A stretch of DNA of 64,000 bases from Pelomonas sp. SE-A7 (GCF_030345705.1 NZ_JAUASW010000001.1:62001-126000); one strand, 5' to 3'; shown: positions 31,939-41,602, numbered from the stretch's first letter. The notes: a model not told the origin generated them from the sequence alone. Translations and numbers: made by a program.

Positions 31939-33105
31939 ATGGCCGACTTCGACGCACAGGACCGCAACCTTCCCGCCTCAGCCAAAAAGATCGAGAGATC
32001 GAGGGCCGAGGGCCAAGTGCCGCGCTCACGCGACCTGGCGCATTTCGCCATGCTGCTGGCGGCCGGGGCCATGCTGTCAGCCGCAGCCCCCATGCTCAGC
32101 GACTGGACCCAGCAGCTGTTGCGCGACGGCCTGAGCTTCGACGCCCAGTTGCTCGCCCGCCCCGGCGTGCTGGGCGAGCGCCTGGGCCAGATGACCGGCC
32201 GGCTGATGATGTTCGTGCTGCCCATGGGCGCACTGCTGATGCTGGTGGCCGTGGCGGCCAACCTGGCCAGCGGCGGCTGGAACCTGACCTTCAAGCCGCT
32301 GGCGCCGCGCTTCTCGCACCTGGACCCGGTCAGCGGCTTTGCCCGCCTGGTCCAGTGGCAGGGCCTGGGCCAGGCGCTCAAGGCGGTGCTGCTGGCCCTG
32401 GTGCTGGGCACCGTCGGCGCCGTGGTGCTGAAGGACCGCATGGCGGCCTACGTGGGCATCATGTCCGTGCCGCTGCCGGCCGCGCTCAGCTACGCCGGCC
32501 GCCAGCTGATGTCCGGCCTGGCTTTGTTGGGACTGGCCCTGGCCCTGTTCGCCGTCATCGATGTGCCGCTGCAGCGTTTCCTCTACCTCAAGCGCTTGAA
32601 GATGTCGCGCCAGGAAGCGAAGCAGGAAATGAAGGAGGTCGAGGGCAACGTCGAGATCAAGGCCAAGGTCCGCGCCCGCATGCGCGAGATTGCCAAGCGC
32701 CGCATGCTGGCGGCCGTGCCCAAGGCCGACCTGGTCGTGATGAACCCGACCCACTATGCGGTGGCGCTGAAGTACGACGAGATTCGCATGGGCGCGCCCA
32801 TCGTGGTGGCCAAGGGCGCCGACCTGCTGGCCATGAAGATCCGCGACCTCGCCAAGGACGCCAAGGTGCCGGTGCTGCAGTCGCCCGTGCTGGCCCGTGC
32901 CCTATACGCGCATTCGCAGCTGGACAAGGAAATACCGGCCGCCCTGTTCGCCGCCGTGGCCCATGTGCTGGCCTATGTCTACCAGCTCAAGGCCGCGCTG
33001 GCCGGCCGGGGTGCCATGCCAGTGCAGCCCGATCCGGCGGTGCCGGCCGAGCTCGATCCGCACAACAAGCCCGTCGCGATGGCCGACGAGGAGGCTGAGG
33101 AATGA
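31939..33105 (+). CDS. flhB: Flagellar export switch protein FlhB
   Basis: 388 residues. Four membrane segments in the first 215 residues, then a cytoplasmic domain with the autocleavage site NPTH at residues 269-272, the same numbering as in enterics, followed by HYAVALKYDE. The N-terminus starts with the family pattern EKT-like ASAKKIERSRAEGQVPRSRDL. FlhB works with FliK to change export from hook to filament substrates. The C-terminal tail is somewhat Pro/Ala-rich. It overlaps flhA by ATGA. Confidence 0.97.
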   Translation: MADFDAQDRNLPASAKKIERSRAEGQVPRSRDLAHFAMLLAAGAMLSAAAPMLSDWTQQLLRDGLSFDAQLLARPGVLGERLGQMTGRLMMFVLPMGALLMLVAVAANLASGGWNLTFKPLAPRFSHLDPVSGFARLVQWQGLGQALKAVLLALVLGTVGAVVLKDRMAAYVGIMSVPLPAALSYAGRQLMSGLALLGLALALFAVIDVPLQRFLYLKRLKMSRQEAKQEMKEVEGNVEIKAKVRARMREIAKRRMLAAVPKADLVVMNPTHYAVALKYDEIRMGAPIVVAKGADLLAMKIRDLAKDAKVPVLQSPVLARALYAHSQLDKEIPAALFAAVAHVLAYVYQLKAALAGRGAMPVQPDPAVPAELDPHNKPVAMADEEAEE

Positions 33106-35201
33106 ATCCGCTGATGCAGCGTCTGCAAGCCCTGCTGGGCCCGCGTGCGGCCGTCCTGCGCGCGCTGGGAGCCCCCATCGCCGTCTTGCTGGTGCTGGCG
33201 ATGATGGTGCTGCCGCTGCCGCCGTTCGCGCTGGACCTGCTGTTCACCTTCAACATCGCCATGGCCGTCATGGTGATGATGGTGGCCTCGCACATGATCA
33301 AGCCGCTGGACTTCGCGGCCTTCCCCTCGGTGCTGCTGCTGACCACGCTGATGCGCCTGTCGCTGAACGTGGCCTCGACGCGCGTCGTGCTGCTGCAGGG
33401 CCACACCGGCACCGGCGCGGCCGGCAAGGTGATCGAGTCTTTCGGCCATTTCCTGATCGGCGGCAATTTCGCGGTCGGCCTGATCGTGTTCGCCATCCTG
33501 GTGGTGATCAACTTCATCGTGGTCACCAAGGGTGCGGAGCGCATCGCCGAGGTCGGCGCGCGCTTCACCCTGGACGCCATGCCCGGCAAGCAGATGGCGG
33601 TGGACGCCGACCTGAACGCCGGCCTGATCGACGAGAAGGAAGCCAAGCGCCGCCGCGCCGAGCTGGGCGATGAAGCCGACTTCTTCGGTTCCATGGACGG
33701 TGCCAGCAAGTTCGTGCGCGGCGATGCCGTGGCCGGCATCCTGATCCTGTTCATCAACATCATCGGCGGCTTCATCATCGGCGTGGCCCAGCATGGCCTG
33801 TCGGCCGGCCAGGCCGCCGACAGCTACATCCTGCTGGCCGTCGGCGACGCCCTGGTCGCCCAGGTGCCGGCGCTCTTGATCTCGGTCTCGGCCGCGATGG
33901 TGGTGTCGCGTGTCGGCAAGGACAAGGACATTGGCTCGCAGATCGGCCGCCAGGTCTTCGGCTCGCCCAAGTCCATGGCCATCACCGCCGGCGTGATCGG
34001 CGCGCTGGGCCTGATCCCCGGCATGCCGCATGTGGTCTTCCTGCTGATCGCCTCGGGCGCGGGCTATCTGGCCTGGTGGATGCGCGGCAAGCAGCAGGAG
34101 GCCGTGGCCGCGGCGGCCGCTGCGGCCGCCGCGCCGCCGCCTGCCACCACCGAACCCGGTGGCGAGGCCAGCTGGGAAGACCTAGTGCCGGTGGACGTGC
34201 TGGGCCTGGAGGTGGGCTACCGCCTGATCCAGCTGGTCGACAAGACCCGCGAAGGCGATCTGCTGTCGCGCATCAAGGGCGTGCGGCGCAAGTTCGCCCA
34301 GGAGGTCGGCTTCCTGCCGCCCTCGGTCCATATCCGCGACAACCTGGAGCTGCGGCCCAGCCAGTACCGTCTGAGCCTGCGCGGCGCCGTGGTCGGCGAG
34401 GCCGAGGCCTTCCCGGGCATGTGGCTGGCGATCAATCCCGGCCATGCGACGCAGAAGCTGATCGGCACCCAGACCACCGACCCCGCCTTCGGCCTGCCCG
34501 CTGTCTGGATCGACGAGCGCCAGCGCGACGCTGCCCAATTGGCCGGATTTACCGTCGTTGATTGCTCGACCGTCATTGCCACCCATCTTTCACACTTGAT
34601 GCAAGTGCACGCGGCCAAGCTGCTGGGCCGCACCGAGACCCAGCAACTGGTTGAGCATCTGACCAAGCAAGCGCCCCAGTTGATTGAAGACGTGATACCC
34701 AAGATGGTCGGCATCGCCACACTGCAAAAAGTGCTCCAGCTCCTGCTGGACGAGGGCGTGCACATCCGTGACATGCGCTCCATCGTCGAGGCCATCGCGG
34801 AGAACGCCCCGCTGACCACCGACCCCATCGAGCTGGCCCGCCGCATCCGCGTCCATATCTCGCCGGCCATCGTCCAGCAGATCTACGGCCCGGTGAAGGA
34901 ACTGGACGTGATCGCGCTGGAGCCCGAGCTGGAACGCCTGGTCACCCAAGCCCTGAATTCCCCGCATGGTGCGGCCCTGGACCCCGGCGTGGCCGACACC
35001 CTGGCCCGCAGCGCCGCCGACACCATGCAAAGCCAGGAAGACCGCGGCGTGCCCGCCTGCCTGCTGGTGCCCGACTTGATCCGCGCCCCCATGGCCCGTT
35101 TGCTGCGCCGCGCCGCGCCGCGGCTCAAGGTGCTGGGGCACAGCGAGATTCCTGAAACCCATTCCATCCGCATTGGCTCGATCATTGGAGGTACGGCATG
35201 A
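33102..35201 (+). CDS. flhA: Flagellar export gate protein FlhA
   Basis: 699 residues. About eight membrane helices in the first 330 residues, including the FHIPEP-type region (FAAFPSVLLLTTLMRLSLNVASTRVVLL, in parts) and the large cytoplasmic loop (IAEVGARFTLDAMPGKQMAVDADLNAGLI, in parts) with the key charged residues. The cytoplasmic ring domain follows. It forms the nonameric docking ring for export substrates. Both ends overlap neighbours as ATGA, fixing the order flhB-flhA-flhF. Confidence 0.97.
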   Translation: MNPLMQRLQALLGPRAAVLRALGAPIAVLLVLAMMVLPLPPFALDLLFTFNIAMAVMVMMVASHMIKPLDFAAFPSVLLLTTLMRLSLNVASTRVVLLQGHTGTGAAGKVIESFGHFLIGGNFAVGLIVFAILVVINFIVVTKGAERIAEVGARFTLDAMPGKQMAVDADLNAGLIDEKEAKRRRAELGDEADFFGSMDGASKFVRGDAVAGILILFINIIGGFIIGVAQHGLSAGQAADSYILLAVGDALVAQVPALLISVSAAMVVSRVGKDKDIGSQIGRQVFGSPKSMAITAGVIGALGLIPGMPHVVFLLIASGAGYLAWWMRGKQQEAVAAAAAAAAAPPPATTEPGGEASWEDLVPVDVLGLEVGYRLIQLVDKTREGDLLSRIKGVRRKFAQEVGFLPPSVHIRDNLELRPSQYRLSLRGAVVGEAEAFPGMWLAINPGHATQKLIGTQTTDPAFGLPAVWIDERQRDAAQLAGFTVVDCSTVIATHLSHLMQVHAAKLLGRTETQQLVEHLTKQAPQLIEDVIPKMVGIATLQKVLQLLLDEGVHIRDMRSIVEAIAENAPLTTDPIELARRIRVHISPAIVQQIYGPVKELDVIALEPELERLVTQALNSPHGAALDPGVADTLARSAADTMQSQEDRGVPACLLVPDLIRAPMARLLRRAAPRLKVLGHSEIPETHSIRIGSIIGGTA

Positions 35202-36796
35202 ATGTGAAGCGCTTTACTGCCCGTACGTCCCGCGAGGCATTGACCCTGGTTCGCCAGGCCTTTGGTGACGAAGCCGTGGTGCTGTCCAACAAGCCTTGCG
35301 CCGGCGGCGTCGAGGTGCTGGCCATGGCGCCCGAAGGCATGGACCAGATCGAACGTGCCGCTGCCAGCGCCCCGCGCGCCGAGCCGCGCTCGCCCAGCCG
35401 CGTGCAGGCCCGTCCGGCTGAAACCGGCGGCCTGCGCGCCCGGTCGCGCGTCGAGCCCGGCTTTGCCGGCGGCGAGGTCGGCCAGGATGTGCAGACCCTG
35501 GCCATGAGCACGCTGTCCTTCCAGGACTATGTGCGCGAGCGCATGCTCAAGCGCCGCCAGGCCGAGCTGAACGGCCAGCCCGACCCGGTGCTGCCGCCGG
35601 CACCGCCGGCCATGGCGATGCCGGCTCGTGATGAAGACGAATCGGTGACCTCGATGCAGCACGCCCGCCGTGCCCGCGCCGAGGCGGCCCTCAAGGCCAT
35701 GCAGCCGCGCCGCGCCGTGCAGCCCGAGCCCATGCCCGAGCCGGCACCGCGCCGCATCACGCCGCCGGTGCTGCGCGACGAGATCCGCATCGAGCCGCCC
35801 GCCATTCCCACGCTGGCCGAGCGCGACCTGGGCCGCGGCCGCCGCGAGCAGCAGGACATGCTCAACGAGCTGCGCTCCATGAAGGGCCTGATCGAGGAGC
35901 GCTTCGGCGCCCTGGCGTTCATGGAAAAGCTGCAGCGCCAGCCGGCCCAGGCCCAGCTGACCCAGAAGCTGCTCGAGGTCGGCTTCTCGCCGGCCCTGGT
36001 GCGCAAGCTGGTCGAAGGCCTGCCGGCCGAGCACCACAGCCCGGACGAAAGCACCTGGGCTGCCAATGTGCTGTCCCGCAATCTGCAGACCGATGAGCAT
36101 TCGCCGGCCCTGGAAGAGCAGGGCGGCGTATTCGCCCTGATAGGCTCGACCGGCGTGGGCAAGACCACGACCACGGCCAAGATTGCCGCCGCCTTTGCCA
36201 CCCGCTTCGGCGCCGCCCACCTGGGCCTGATCACCTTGGATGCCTACCGGGTCGGCGCCCATGAGCAGCTGCGCGCCTATGGCCGCATCCTCGGCGTGCC
36301 GGTGCATACCGCCCATGACCGCGCTTCGCTGGAAGACCTGCTGGAGCTGCTGGCCAACAAGAAGATGGTGCTGATCGACACCGCCGGCATGGCCCAGCGC
36401 GACAGCCGCACGGCCGAGCTGCTGGACATGCTCAAGCATCCGAGTATCCGCAAGCTGCTGGTGGTCAATGCCGCCCAGCAGGGCGAGACCATCGACGACG
36501 TGGTCAGCGCCTGGAAGGGCAGCGAGGCCTACGGCATCGTGCTGAGCAAGATCGACGAAGCCGTACGCCTGGCGCCGGCCCTTGACACCATGATCCGCCA
36601 CCGCCTGCGCGTGCTCGCCGTCACCAACGGCCAGCGCGTGCCCGAGGACTGGCACCGCCTGACCGCTCCGGCCCTGGTGCAGCGCGCGCTGCGCAGCGTG
36701 GCCGCACCGGCCTGGCGGATGGACGCCTCCGACGTGAACCTGATCTTCGCCGGCGGCCCGGCCATGGAAATGGCCCAGCCCATGGGCAACTGCTGA
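35198..36796 (+). CDS. flhF: Flagellar-placement GTPase FlhF
   Basis: 532 residues. N-terminal basic domain (MNVKRFTARTSREALTLVRQAFGDEAVVLS, in parts) followed by a long Pro/Ala/Arg linker, then the SRP-like NG domain with the P-loop GSTGVGKTTTTAK near residue 316, DAYRVGAHEQL and VLIDTAGM. FlhF selects the pole for flagellum assembly, and its GTPase is stimulated by the N-terminus of FlhG. The gene overlaps flhA and is followed after 29 bases by the FlhG-like gene. Confidence 0.95.
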   Translation: MNVKRFTARTSREALTLVRQAFGDEAVVLSNKPCAGGVEVLAMAPEGMDQIERAAASAPRAEPRSPSRVQARPAETGGLRARSRVEPGFAGGEVGQDVQTLAMSTLSFQDYVRERMLKRRQAELNGQPDPVLPPAPPAMAMPARDEDESVTSMQHARRARAEAALKAMQPRRAVQPEPMPEPAPRRITPPVLRDEIRIEPPAIPTLAERDLGRGRREQQDMLNELRSMKGLIEERFGALAFMEKLQRQPAQAQLTQKLLEVGFSPALVRKLVEGLPAEHHSPDESTWAANVLSRNLQTDEHSPALEEQGGVFALIGSTGVGKTTTTAKIAAAFATRFGAAHLGLITLDAYRVGAHEQLRAYGRILGVPVHTAHDRASLEDLLELLANKKMVLIDTAGMAQRDSRTAELLDMLKHPSIRKLLVVNAAQQGETIDDVVSAWKGSEAYGIVLSKIDEAVRLAPALDTMIRHRLRVLAVTNGQRVPEDWHRLTAPALVQRALRSVAAPAWRMDASDVNLIFAGGPAMEMAQPMGNC

Positions 36797-36825
36797 ACCG
36801 CAACCTCCAGACGCCAGGGCACCCG

Positions 36826-37644
36826 ATGCACGAACGCCAACCGTCCCCGAAGCAGCAGCGACCGCTGGACCAGGCCGACGGCCTGCGACGCCTGTTCGCC
36901 GGCTCGCAGATGCGCTTCGTGCCGGTGCTCTCGAATCCTCATGTGGTGGGTTCGGGCGCCTTGCTGGAAGGCCTGTGCGCCGCCTTCTCAGAGCTGGGCC
37001 TGCATACTCTGGTGGTGGATGCTGGCGAGATGTCGCCGGCCGCCAACGAGCTGGCGGCGGTGGACCTGTCGGCCTGCATAGAGCGTCTGTCTGGCGCGGT
37101 GTCGTATCTGGCGGCCCGCGGCCTGCCCATGCGTTACATCAATGCCAATGGCTCGGCGGCCCAGTTCTTGGAGGCGGTGGCCGAGGCCTGCCCGCAGGCC
37201 GACGTGGTGCTGCTGCATGCCCCGGCCGCCGAGCTGGCCCGGGTGGTCGCCTCGCGCGAGCTGCGGCCGGTGCTGCTGGCCGACACCGACCCGCAAAGCG
37301 TCACCCATGCCTATGCCGGCATGAAATGGCTGGCCCAGCGGGCCGGCCTGATGGTCTACAGCCTGCTGCTGGCCGCACCGCCGCAGCTGCGCCTGTCGGA
37401 AAGAATCGCCCAGCAGATCAGCTCCTGCGCAGATGGATTCCTGGGCGCGGTGCTGCGCGACTGGGCCTGCCTGGACCCGCGCCAGCGCGCCAGTGTGCCA
37501 ATGTCCGCGGAAATGCGCTTTCTGGCCCGTGAACTCTTGATCGCCGCGCCGCCTGGAGCGATGCTTGAGGCCTCGGCCGACGCGGAGCCGCTGCGCCCCA
37601 TCGTGCGCCAGCCGAGGCGCGCCACCCCGGTGGCGTCGCTGTGA
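36826..37644 (+). CDS. flhG: FlhG/FleN-like protein without a recognisable Walker A loop
   Basis: 272 residues in the position of flhG. The N-terminus contains LDQADGLRRLF at about residues 14-24, matching the DQAxxLR motif by which FlhG activates FlhF. The strand after it (FVPVLSNPHVVGSGALLEGL) is where a MinD-type KGGVGKT loop should be, but the loop Lys and GKT are absent. A later ADVVLLHAP strand and LLADTDPQSVTHAY fit the remaining fold. The frame is intact, with no sign of decay. I conclude a FlhG-derived protein that probably does not bind ATP in the normal way. Confidence 0.72.
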   Translation: MHERQPSPKQQRPLDQADGLRRLFAGSQMRFVPVLSNPHVVGSGALLEGLCAAFSELGLHTLVVDAGEMSPAANELAAVDLSACIERLSGAVSYLAARGLPMRYINANGSAAQFLEAVAEACPQADVVLLHAPAAELARVVASRELRPVLLADTDPQSVTHAYAGMKWLAQRAGLMVYSLLLAAPPQLRLSERIAQQISSCADGFLGAVLRDWACLDPRQRASVPMSAEMRFLARELLIAAPPGAMLEASADAEPLRPIVRQPRRATPVASL

Positions 37645-37661
37645 GTACGCAGGAGAAGACG

Positions 37662-38375
37662 ATGTACACCGCCAAGGGCCGCCTTGAGACCACCGCGATG
37701 CTGAAGCAGTACAGCCCGCTGGTCCGTCGCCTGGCCCATCAGATGATTGCCAAGCTGCCGGCCAATGTGGAGCTGGACGACCTGATCCAGGTCGGCCTGA
37801 TCGGCCTGACCGACGCGCTCTCCCGCTTCGACATCTCCCAGGGCGTGCAGTTCGAGACCTTTGCCACCCAGCGCATCCGCGGCGCCATGCTGGACGAGTT
37901 GCGCGGCGGCGACTGGATGAGCCGCGGTACCCGCCGCCAGCAGCGCGAGATCGAATCCGCGGTCCACAAGCTGGAACAGCGCCTGGGCCGCGCCCCGCAC
38001 GAGAGTGAGATTGCCGTCGAGATGGGCCTGAGCCTGCCGGACTACCAGGAGCTGCTCGGCAAGGTGCGCGGCACCCAGCTGGTCTACCTTGAAGACATGT
38101 CCGGCGACGACGGCGACGACGACTACCTGGACCGCCATGTGGCCGACGAGGCCGCCAACCCCATGGCCATGCTGCAGGACCATCGCATGCGCGAGGCCCT
38201 GGTCGGTGCCATCAAGAACCTGCCCGAGCGCGAAGGTTTCGTCATGTCCATGTACTACGAACATGACATGAACCTGAAAGAGATCGCCGCCGTGCTCAAG
38301 GTGACGGAGTCGCGTGTCTGCCAGCTACACAGCCAGGCGATTGCGCGACTTCGGGTCAAGCTGCGCGACTGGTAA
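37662..38375 (+). CDS. fliA: Flagellar sigma factor sigma-28, FliA
   Basis: 237 residues from ATG 37662, which has AGGAG eight bases upstream; GTG 37641 would add seven residues and overlap the previous gene. Region 2 is clear (YSPLVRRLAHQMIAKLP, DDLIQVGLIGLTDALSRFD, FATQRIRGAMLDELR), region 3 follows (GRAPHESEIAVEMGL), and region 4 has the helix-turn-helix (NLKEIAAVLKVTESRVCQLHSQAIARLR, in parts). It reads the eight sigma-28 sites listed here and is inhibited by FlgM (59618-59947). Confidence 0.97.
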   Translation: MYTAKGRLETTAMLKQYSPLVRRLAHQMIAKLPANVELDDLIQVGLIGLTDALSRFDISQGVQFETFATQRIRGAMLDELRGGDWMSRGTRRQQREIESAVHKLEQRLGRAPHESEIAVEMGLSLPDYQELLGKVRGTQLVYLEDMSGDDGDDDYLDRHVADEAANPMAMLQDHRMREALVGAIKNLPEREGFVMSMYYEHDMNLKEIAAVLKVTESRVCQLHSQAIARLRVKLRDW

Positions 38376-38428
38376 CTGCTAAGCTGATTCGCGGCGGCCG
38401 CCAAGAGCCGCGTCGTGGAGACAGCCGC

Positions 38429-39775
38429 ATGTTCAGCAAGCGCAGCAGCGCCTATCCGGCGCCGTCGCGGACCGAGCCGGCCGGCCGGGGACCGCTAGAG
38501 ACCATCCAGACCCTTTCGCACACGGTGTCCACCGTGGGCCGCGATGCGGCCGAGGTGCGCGGCGTGCTCGAAGACACCCGCAAGGCGGTGCAGGCCCAGG
38601 ACGAAACCATGAGCGCCCTGGCCGCCGAGCTGGGCCAGGTGCAGCGTTCGCAGGCCGAGATCAGCCAGTCCACCCAGTTGACGCGCGGCGCGGTCGAACA
38701 TTCGCGCGAGGCCCTGGGCCGCATTGCCGGCGAGGTCGGTGGCATCGTGCAGAACCTCAAGCAGGTCGAGGACGCCGCGGGCCAGATCACCAAGATTGCC
38801 TTGCAGACCCGCCTGGTCGCCTTCAATGCCTCGGTCGAGGCCAAGCGGGCCGGCGAGGCCGGCCGCGGTTTCGGCGTGGTGGCCGATGCGGTCAAGGACC
38901 TGGCCGCCCAGGTCGAGCAGTCGGCCAAGGCCATCGTGACCACGGTGGCGACGCTGGACGCCCGCATCGATGCCTTCAGCCGCGAGCTGAGCAATGACGG
39001 TGGCCGCTCATCGCAGGCCAAGGGCGCGGGCATTCATGCCGCGTTTGCCGACATGGAGCGTGATGTCGAGGCCATCGACCGTTCGGCCCAGGCCAGCCAG
39101 GCCACGGTGCAAGCCCTGGCCGACCGCCTGGCCAGCGCCGGCGCCGCAGCCCGGCGCGTGATGACCGACCTGGAGGTGGCCTTCGCCTGCAGCGACCGCT
39201 TCCTCAGCGTGTCCGAGACCCTGATCGAGCAGATCGCCCAGAGCGGCGTCGAGGTCGAGGATTCACCCTTCATCCGCGCCGCCCAGGAGGCGGCCGGCGA
39301 GATCTCGTCGCTGCTGGAGCAGGCCTTGCGCGACGGCCGCATCCGTGACGACCAGGTGTTCGACGCCAGCTACCGGCCCATCGCGGGCACCGAGCCGGCC
39401 CAATTCCTCACCGGCTTCGTCGAGCTGGCCGACCAGCTGTTCCCGGCGGTGCAGGAACGCATGCTCCAGCTCAGCGACAAGGTGGTGTTCTGCATCGCCG
39501 TGGACCGCAACGGCTACGTGGCCACGCACAACCGCCAGTACTGCCAACCGCAGCGCGCCGGCGACGTGGTCTGGAACACGGCCAACAGCCGCTACCGCCG
39601 AGTCTTCAACGACCGCACCGGCCTGGCCTCGGCCCGCAACGAGAAGCCCTTCCTTTTGCAGACCTACCGCCGCGACATGGGCGGCGGCAAGTTCGTGCTC
39701 CTGAAGGAGGCCAGCGCGCCCATCACGGTCAAGGGCCGCCACTGGGGCGGCCTGAGGCTGGCTTTCAAGTTCTGA
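38429..39775 (+). CDS. Soluble methyl-accepting chemotaxis protein with C-terminal sensor domain
   Basis: 448 residues, no membrane segment or signal peptide. Residues 25-240 are a short coiled signalling domain whose tip reads IALQTRLVAFNASVEAKRAGEAGRGFGVVADAVKDLA in outline, the usual chemoreceptor hairpin with a few substitutions. Residues 285-448 form a cytoplasmic sensor-like domain (DKVVFCIAVDRNGYVATHN, FNDRTGLASARN, KPFLLQTYRRDMGGGKF, GRHWGGLRLAF). The reversed order (signalling first, sensor last) is seen in some cytoplasmic receptors. It lies 53 bases after fliA and could be co-transcribed. Confidence 0.83.
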   Translation: MFSKRSSAYPAPSRTEPAGRGPLETIQTLSHTVSTVGRDAAEVRGVLEDTRKAVQAQDETMSALAAELGQVQRSQAEISQSTQLTRGAVEHSREALGRIAGEVGGIVQNLKQVEDAAGQITKIALQTRLVAFNASVEAKRAGEAGRGFGVVADAVKDLAAQVEQSAKAIVTTVATLDARIDAFSRELSNDGGRSSQAKGAGIHAAFADMERDVEAIDRSAQASQATVQALADRLASAGAAARRVMTDLEVAFACSDRFLSVSETLIEQIAQSGVEVEDSPFIRAAQEAAGEISSLLEQALRDGRIRDDQVFDASYRPIAGTEPAQFLTGFVELADQLFPAVQERMLQLSDKVVFCIAVDRNGYVATHNRQYCQPQRAGDVVWNTANSRYRRVFNDRTGLASARNEKPFLLQTYRRDMGGGKFVLLKEASAPITVKGRHWGGLRLAFKF

Positions 39776-39787
39776 AGAAAGCGCGGG

Positions 39788-41593
39788 CTACTCGGCCACG
39801 CAAGCCCGGTTCTTGCCGGTGTGCTTGGCCTGGTAGAGCGCCTCGTCGGCGCGGTCCAGCGCCGTCTCCAGCGTCTCGCCGCGGCGGTACAGGGTGACGC
39901 CGGCCGAGAAGGTGACGAAGACCTGCTGGCCCTCGTGCATGAACAGGCTGGCCGACAGCGAACGCTGCAGCCGCGTGAGCACCTGCACCGCTTCTTCAAT
40001 CGGGGTGCGCGGCAGCAGCAGCACGAACTCTTCGCCACCGTAGCGGGCAACCAGGTCGCCCGGACGAAGCAGCTCGGTGCAGCGGGCGGCCAGCGCGACC
40101 AGGGCCTGGTCGCCGGCCGCATGCCCCAGGGTGTCGTTGAGCTTCTTGAAGTTGTCGATGTCGAGCAGGGCCAGTGCCAGCTGCGAGCCTTCGCGCTCGA
40201 ACTTGGCCTGCTCGGTGCCGAAGCTGGCGATCAGGCCGCGGCGGTTGGCGATCTTGGTCAGCTGGTCGGTCTGCACCTCGGCCGAGAGCCGGCGCAGCTC
40301 GTCTTCCAGCGCCTCGACCTTGCGGCTCAGCTCGGTGGCCTTGGAATGCTCCTCGCTGAGCCGGCTCTGGGTCTGCTTGACCAGGGCCTGGACGCTGCGG
40401 CTTTCCTCGACCATCTCGCGCACCACGCCGGCCAGGCTTTCCAGCGAATCGGCCTTTTCTATGACCTCGGCATAGCGGCCCACGCTGTCCTGGAAGCGGT
40501 CGGTATGCTGACCCAGCTCGCCCAGCTCGGCCAGCATCTTGTGGATCAGCGACTTCAGCGAATCGCGCGCCTTGCTGCGCTCCTCGCGGATCGCCTTCTG
40601 GCGTTCGCGTGTGCCGTGCAAGAGCTCGCCGACCGAGCGCACGCCGCGGGCCGACAGCCCTTGCGTCAGCTGGTCGTTCATGGCCTCGCACTGGCCCTGG
40701 GCCCAGGAATCGTCCTCGGCCAGTTCCACCAGGCTGGCGGTCAGCTCCTTGACCAGGCCGCCCATCTGGCCGAACAGATGGGAGCGGTGGTCCAGCATCA
40801 GCCGCGCGCGCTGGCACAGGGTGTCGATCTGGCGGACCTCGGCCTCGTCCACCCGGCCTTCGCGCAGCCGGGCCTGGGCCTTGTCCAGCTCGGCCGACAG
40901 CTGCATGGCGCGGGCATCTTCGCTGCGCAGCGCATGGCGCACCGTGCCGTTGAGGGTGTCGGCCACGTCGGGCCAGCGTCCACTGTCAGGCACCAGCGTG
41001 TCCAGGCCGCCGCTGCGGGTGCTCGGCGGCGCCTCCTGCTGCATTTCGTCTTCGGTGAAGAACTGGCTGGGCGTACCGCCTTCCTCTTCGTCCACCGCGG
41101 TGTCGACCGAGCCGCCGGCCGAATCGCTGTCCCAGCTGGACACCAGCTGGCGCAACCGCGAAATCAGGCGTTGCTGGTCGCTTCGATTGCTCTCCAGCAC
41201 CCGTTGCACGCCGTCTTTCTTGCGTGCCACGGTCCAGGAGCGGCCGCCGCGCTCCAGGCCACGTATCAGGCGCTCCAGCAAGCCGGCCAGGGCCTCGGCC
41301 TGGGCGCCGGCGCTTTCGCTCTGGGCCAGTTTTTCGGCGCGCTTGAGCGCGTCGTCCCAGCGGCCTTCCTTGATCGCGGTGTTCAGGTCCAGCCGGGCCT
41401 GGGCGTCATGGGCGCTGAGGCCGACCAGCCGGCCCAGCAGGCGCTCGGCCTTCTCGGGCAGGGCTTCGCCGGGCGCCGGTTCGCCGGCCTCGGCGGCATA
41501 GGCACGGGCGTAGTTCTCGGGGGTTGGCTCCTGCTTGGCGAGCACCAGGCGCTGCAGGGCTGCCTTGGCGAGCTGGGCCGGCGTTTGCTTCAT
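39788..41593 (-). CDS. Diguanylate cyclase with long N-terminal helical domain
   Basis: 601 residues. The first 430 are mostly helical with coiled-coil stretches and no membrane segment (for example KAIREERSKARDSLKSLIHKML). The C-terminal 165 residues are a GGDEF domain with the GGEEF variant signature, inhibitory site RPGD five residues before it, and DIDNFKKLNDTLGHAAGD. It should synthesise c-di-GMP. The N-terminal input has a conserved-looking start (QLAKAALQRLVLAKQEPTPENYARAY, in parts) that I have not assigned. Ten bases separate it from the GGDEF/EAL gene upstream. Confidence 0.9.
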   Translation of the reverse strand: MKQTPAQLAKAALQRLVLAKQEPTPENYARAYAAEAGEPAPGEALPEKAERLLGRLVGLSAHDAQARLDLNTAIKEGRWDDALKRAEKLAQSESAGAQAEALAGLLERLIRGLERGGRSWTVARKKDGVQRVLESNRSDQQRLISRLRQLVSSWDSDSAGGSVDTAVDEEEGGTPSQFFTEDEMQQEAPPSTRSGGLDTLVPDSGRWPDVADTLNGTVRHALRSEDARAMQLSAELDKAQARLREGRVDEAEVRQIDTLCQRARLMLDHRSHLFGQMGGLVKELTASLVELAEDDSWAQGQCEAMNDQLTQGLSARGVRSVGELLHGTRERQKAIREERSKARDSLKSLIHKMLAELGELGQHTDRFQDSVGRYAEVIEKADSLESLAGVVREMVEESRSVQALVKQTQSRLSEEHSKATELSRKVEALEDELRRLSAEVQTDQLTKIANRRGLIASFGTEQAKFEREGSQLALALLDIDNFKKLNDTLGHAAGDQALVALAARCTELLRPGDLVARYGGEEFVLLLPRTPIEEAVQVLTRLQRSLSASLFMHEGQQVFVTFSAGVTLYRRGETLETALDRADEALYQAKHTGKNRACVAE

Positions 41594-41602
41594 GCGGTGC
41601 AG

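Noticed and set aside
36826..37644. FlhG-like gene as a pseudogene
   Set aside because: The frame is full length without frameshift, codon use matches neighbours and the FlhF-activating motif is kept, so selection for function is more likely.
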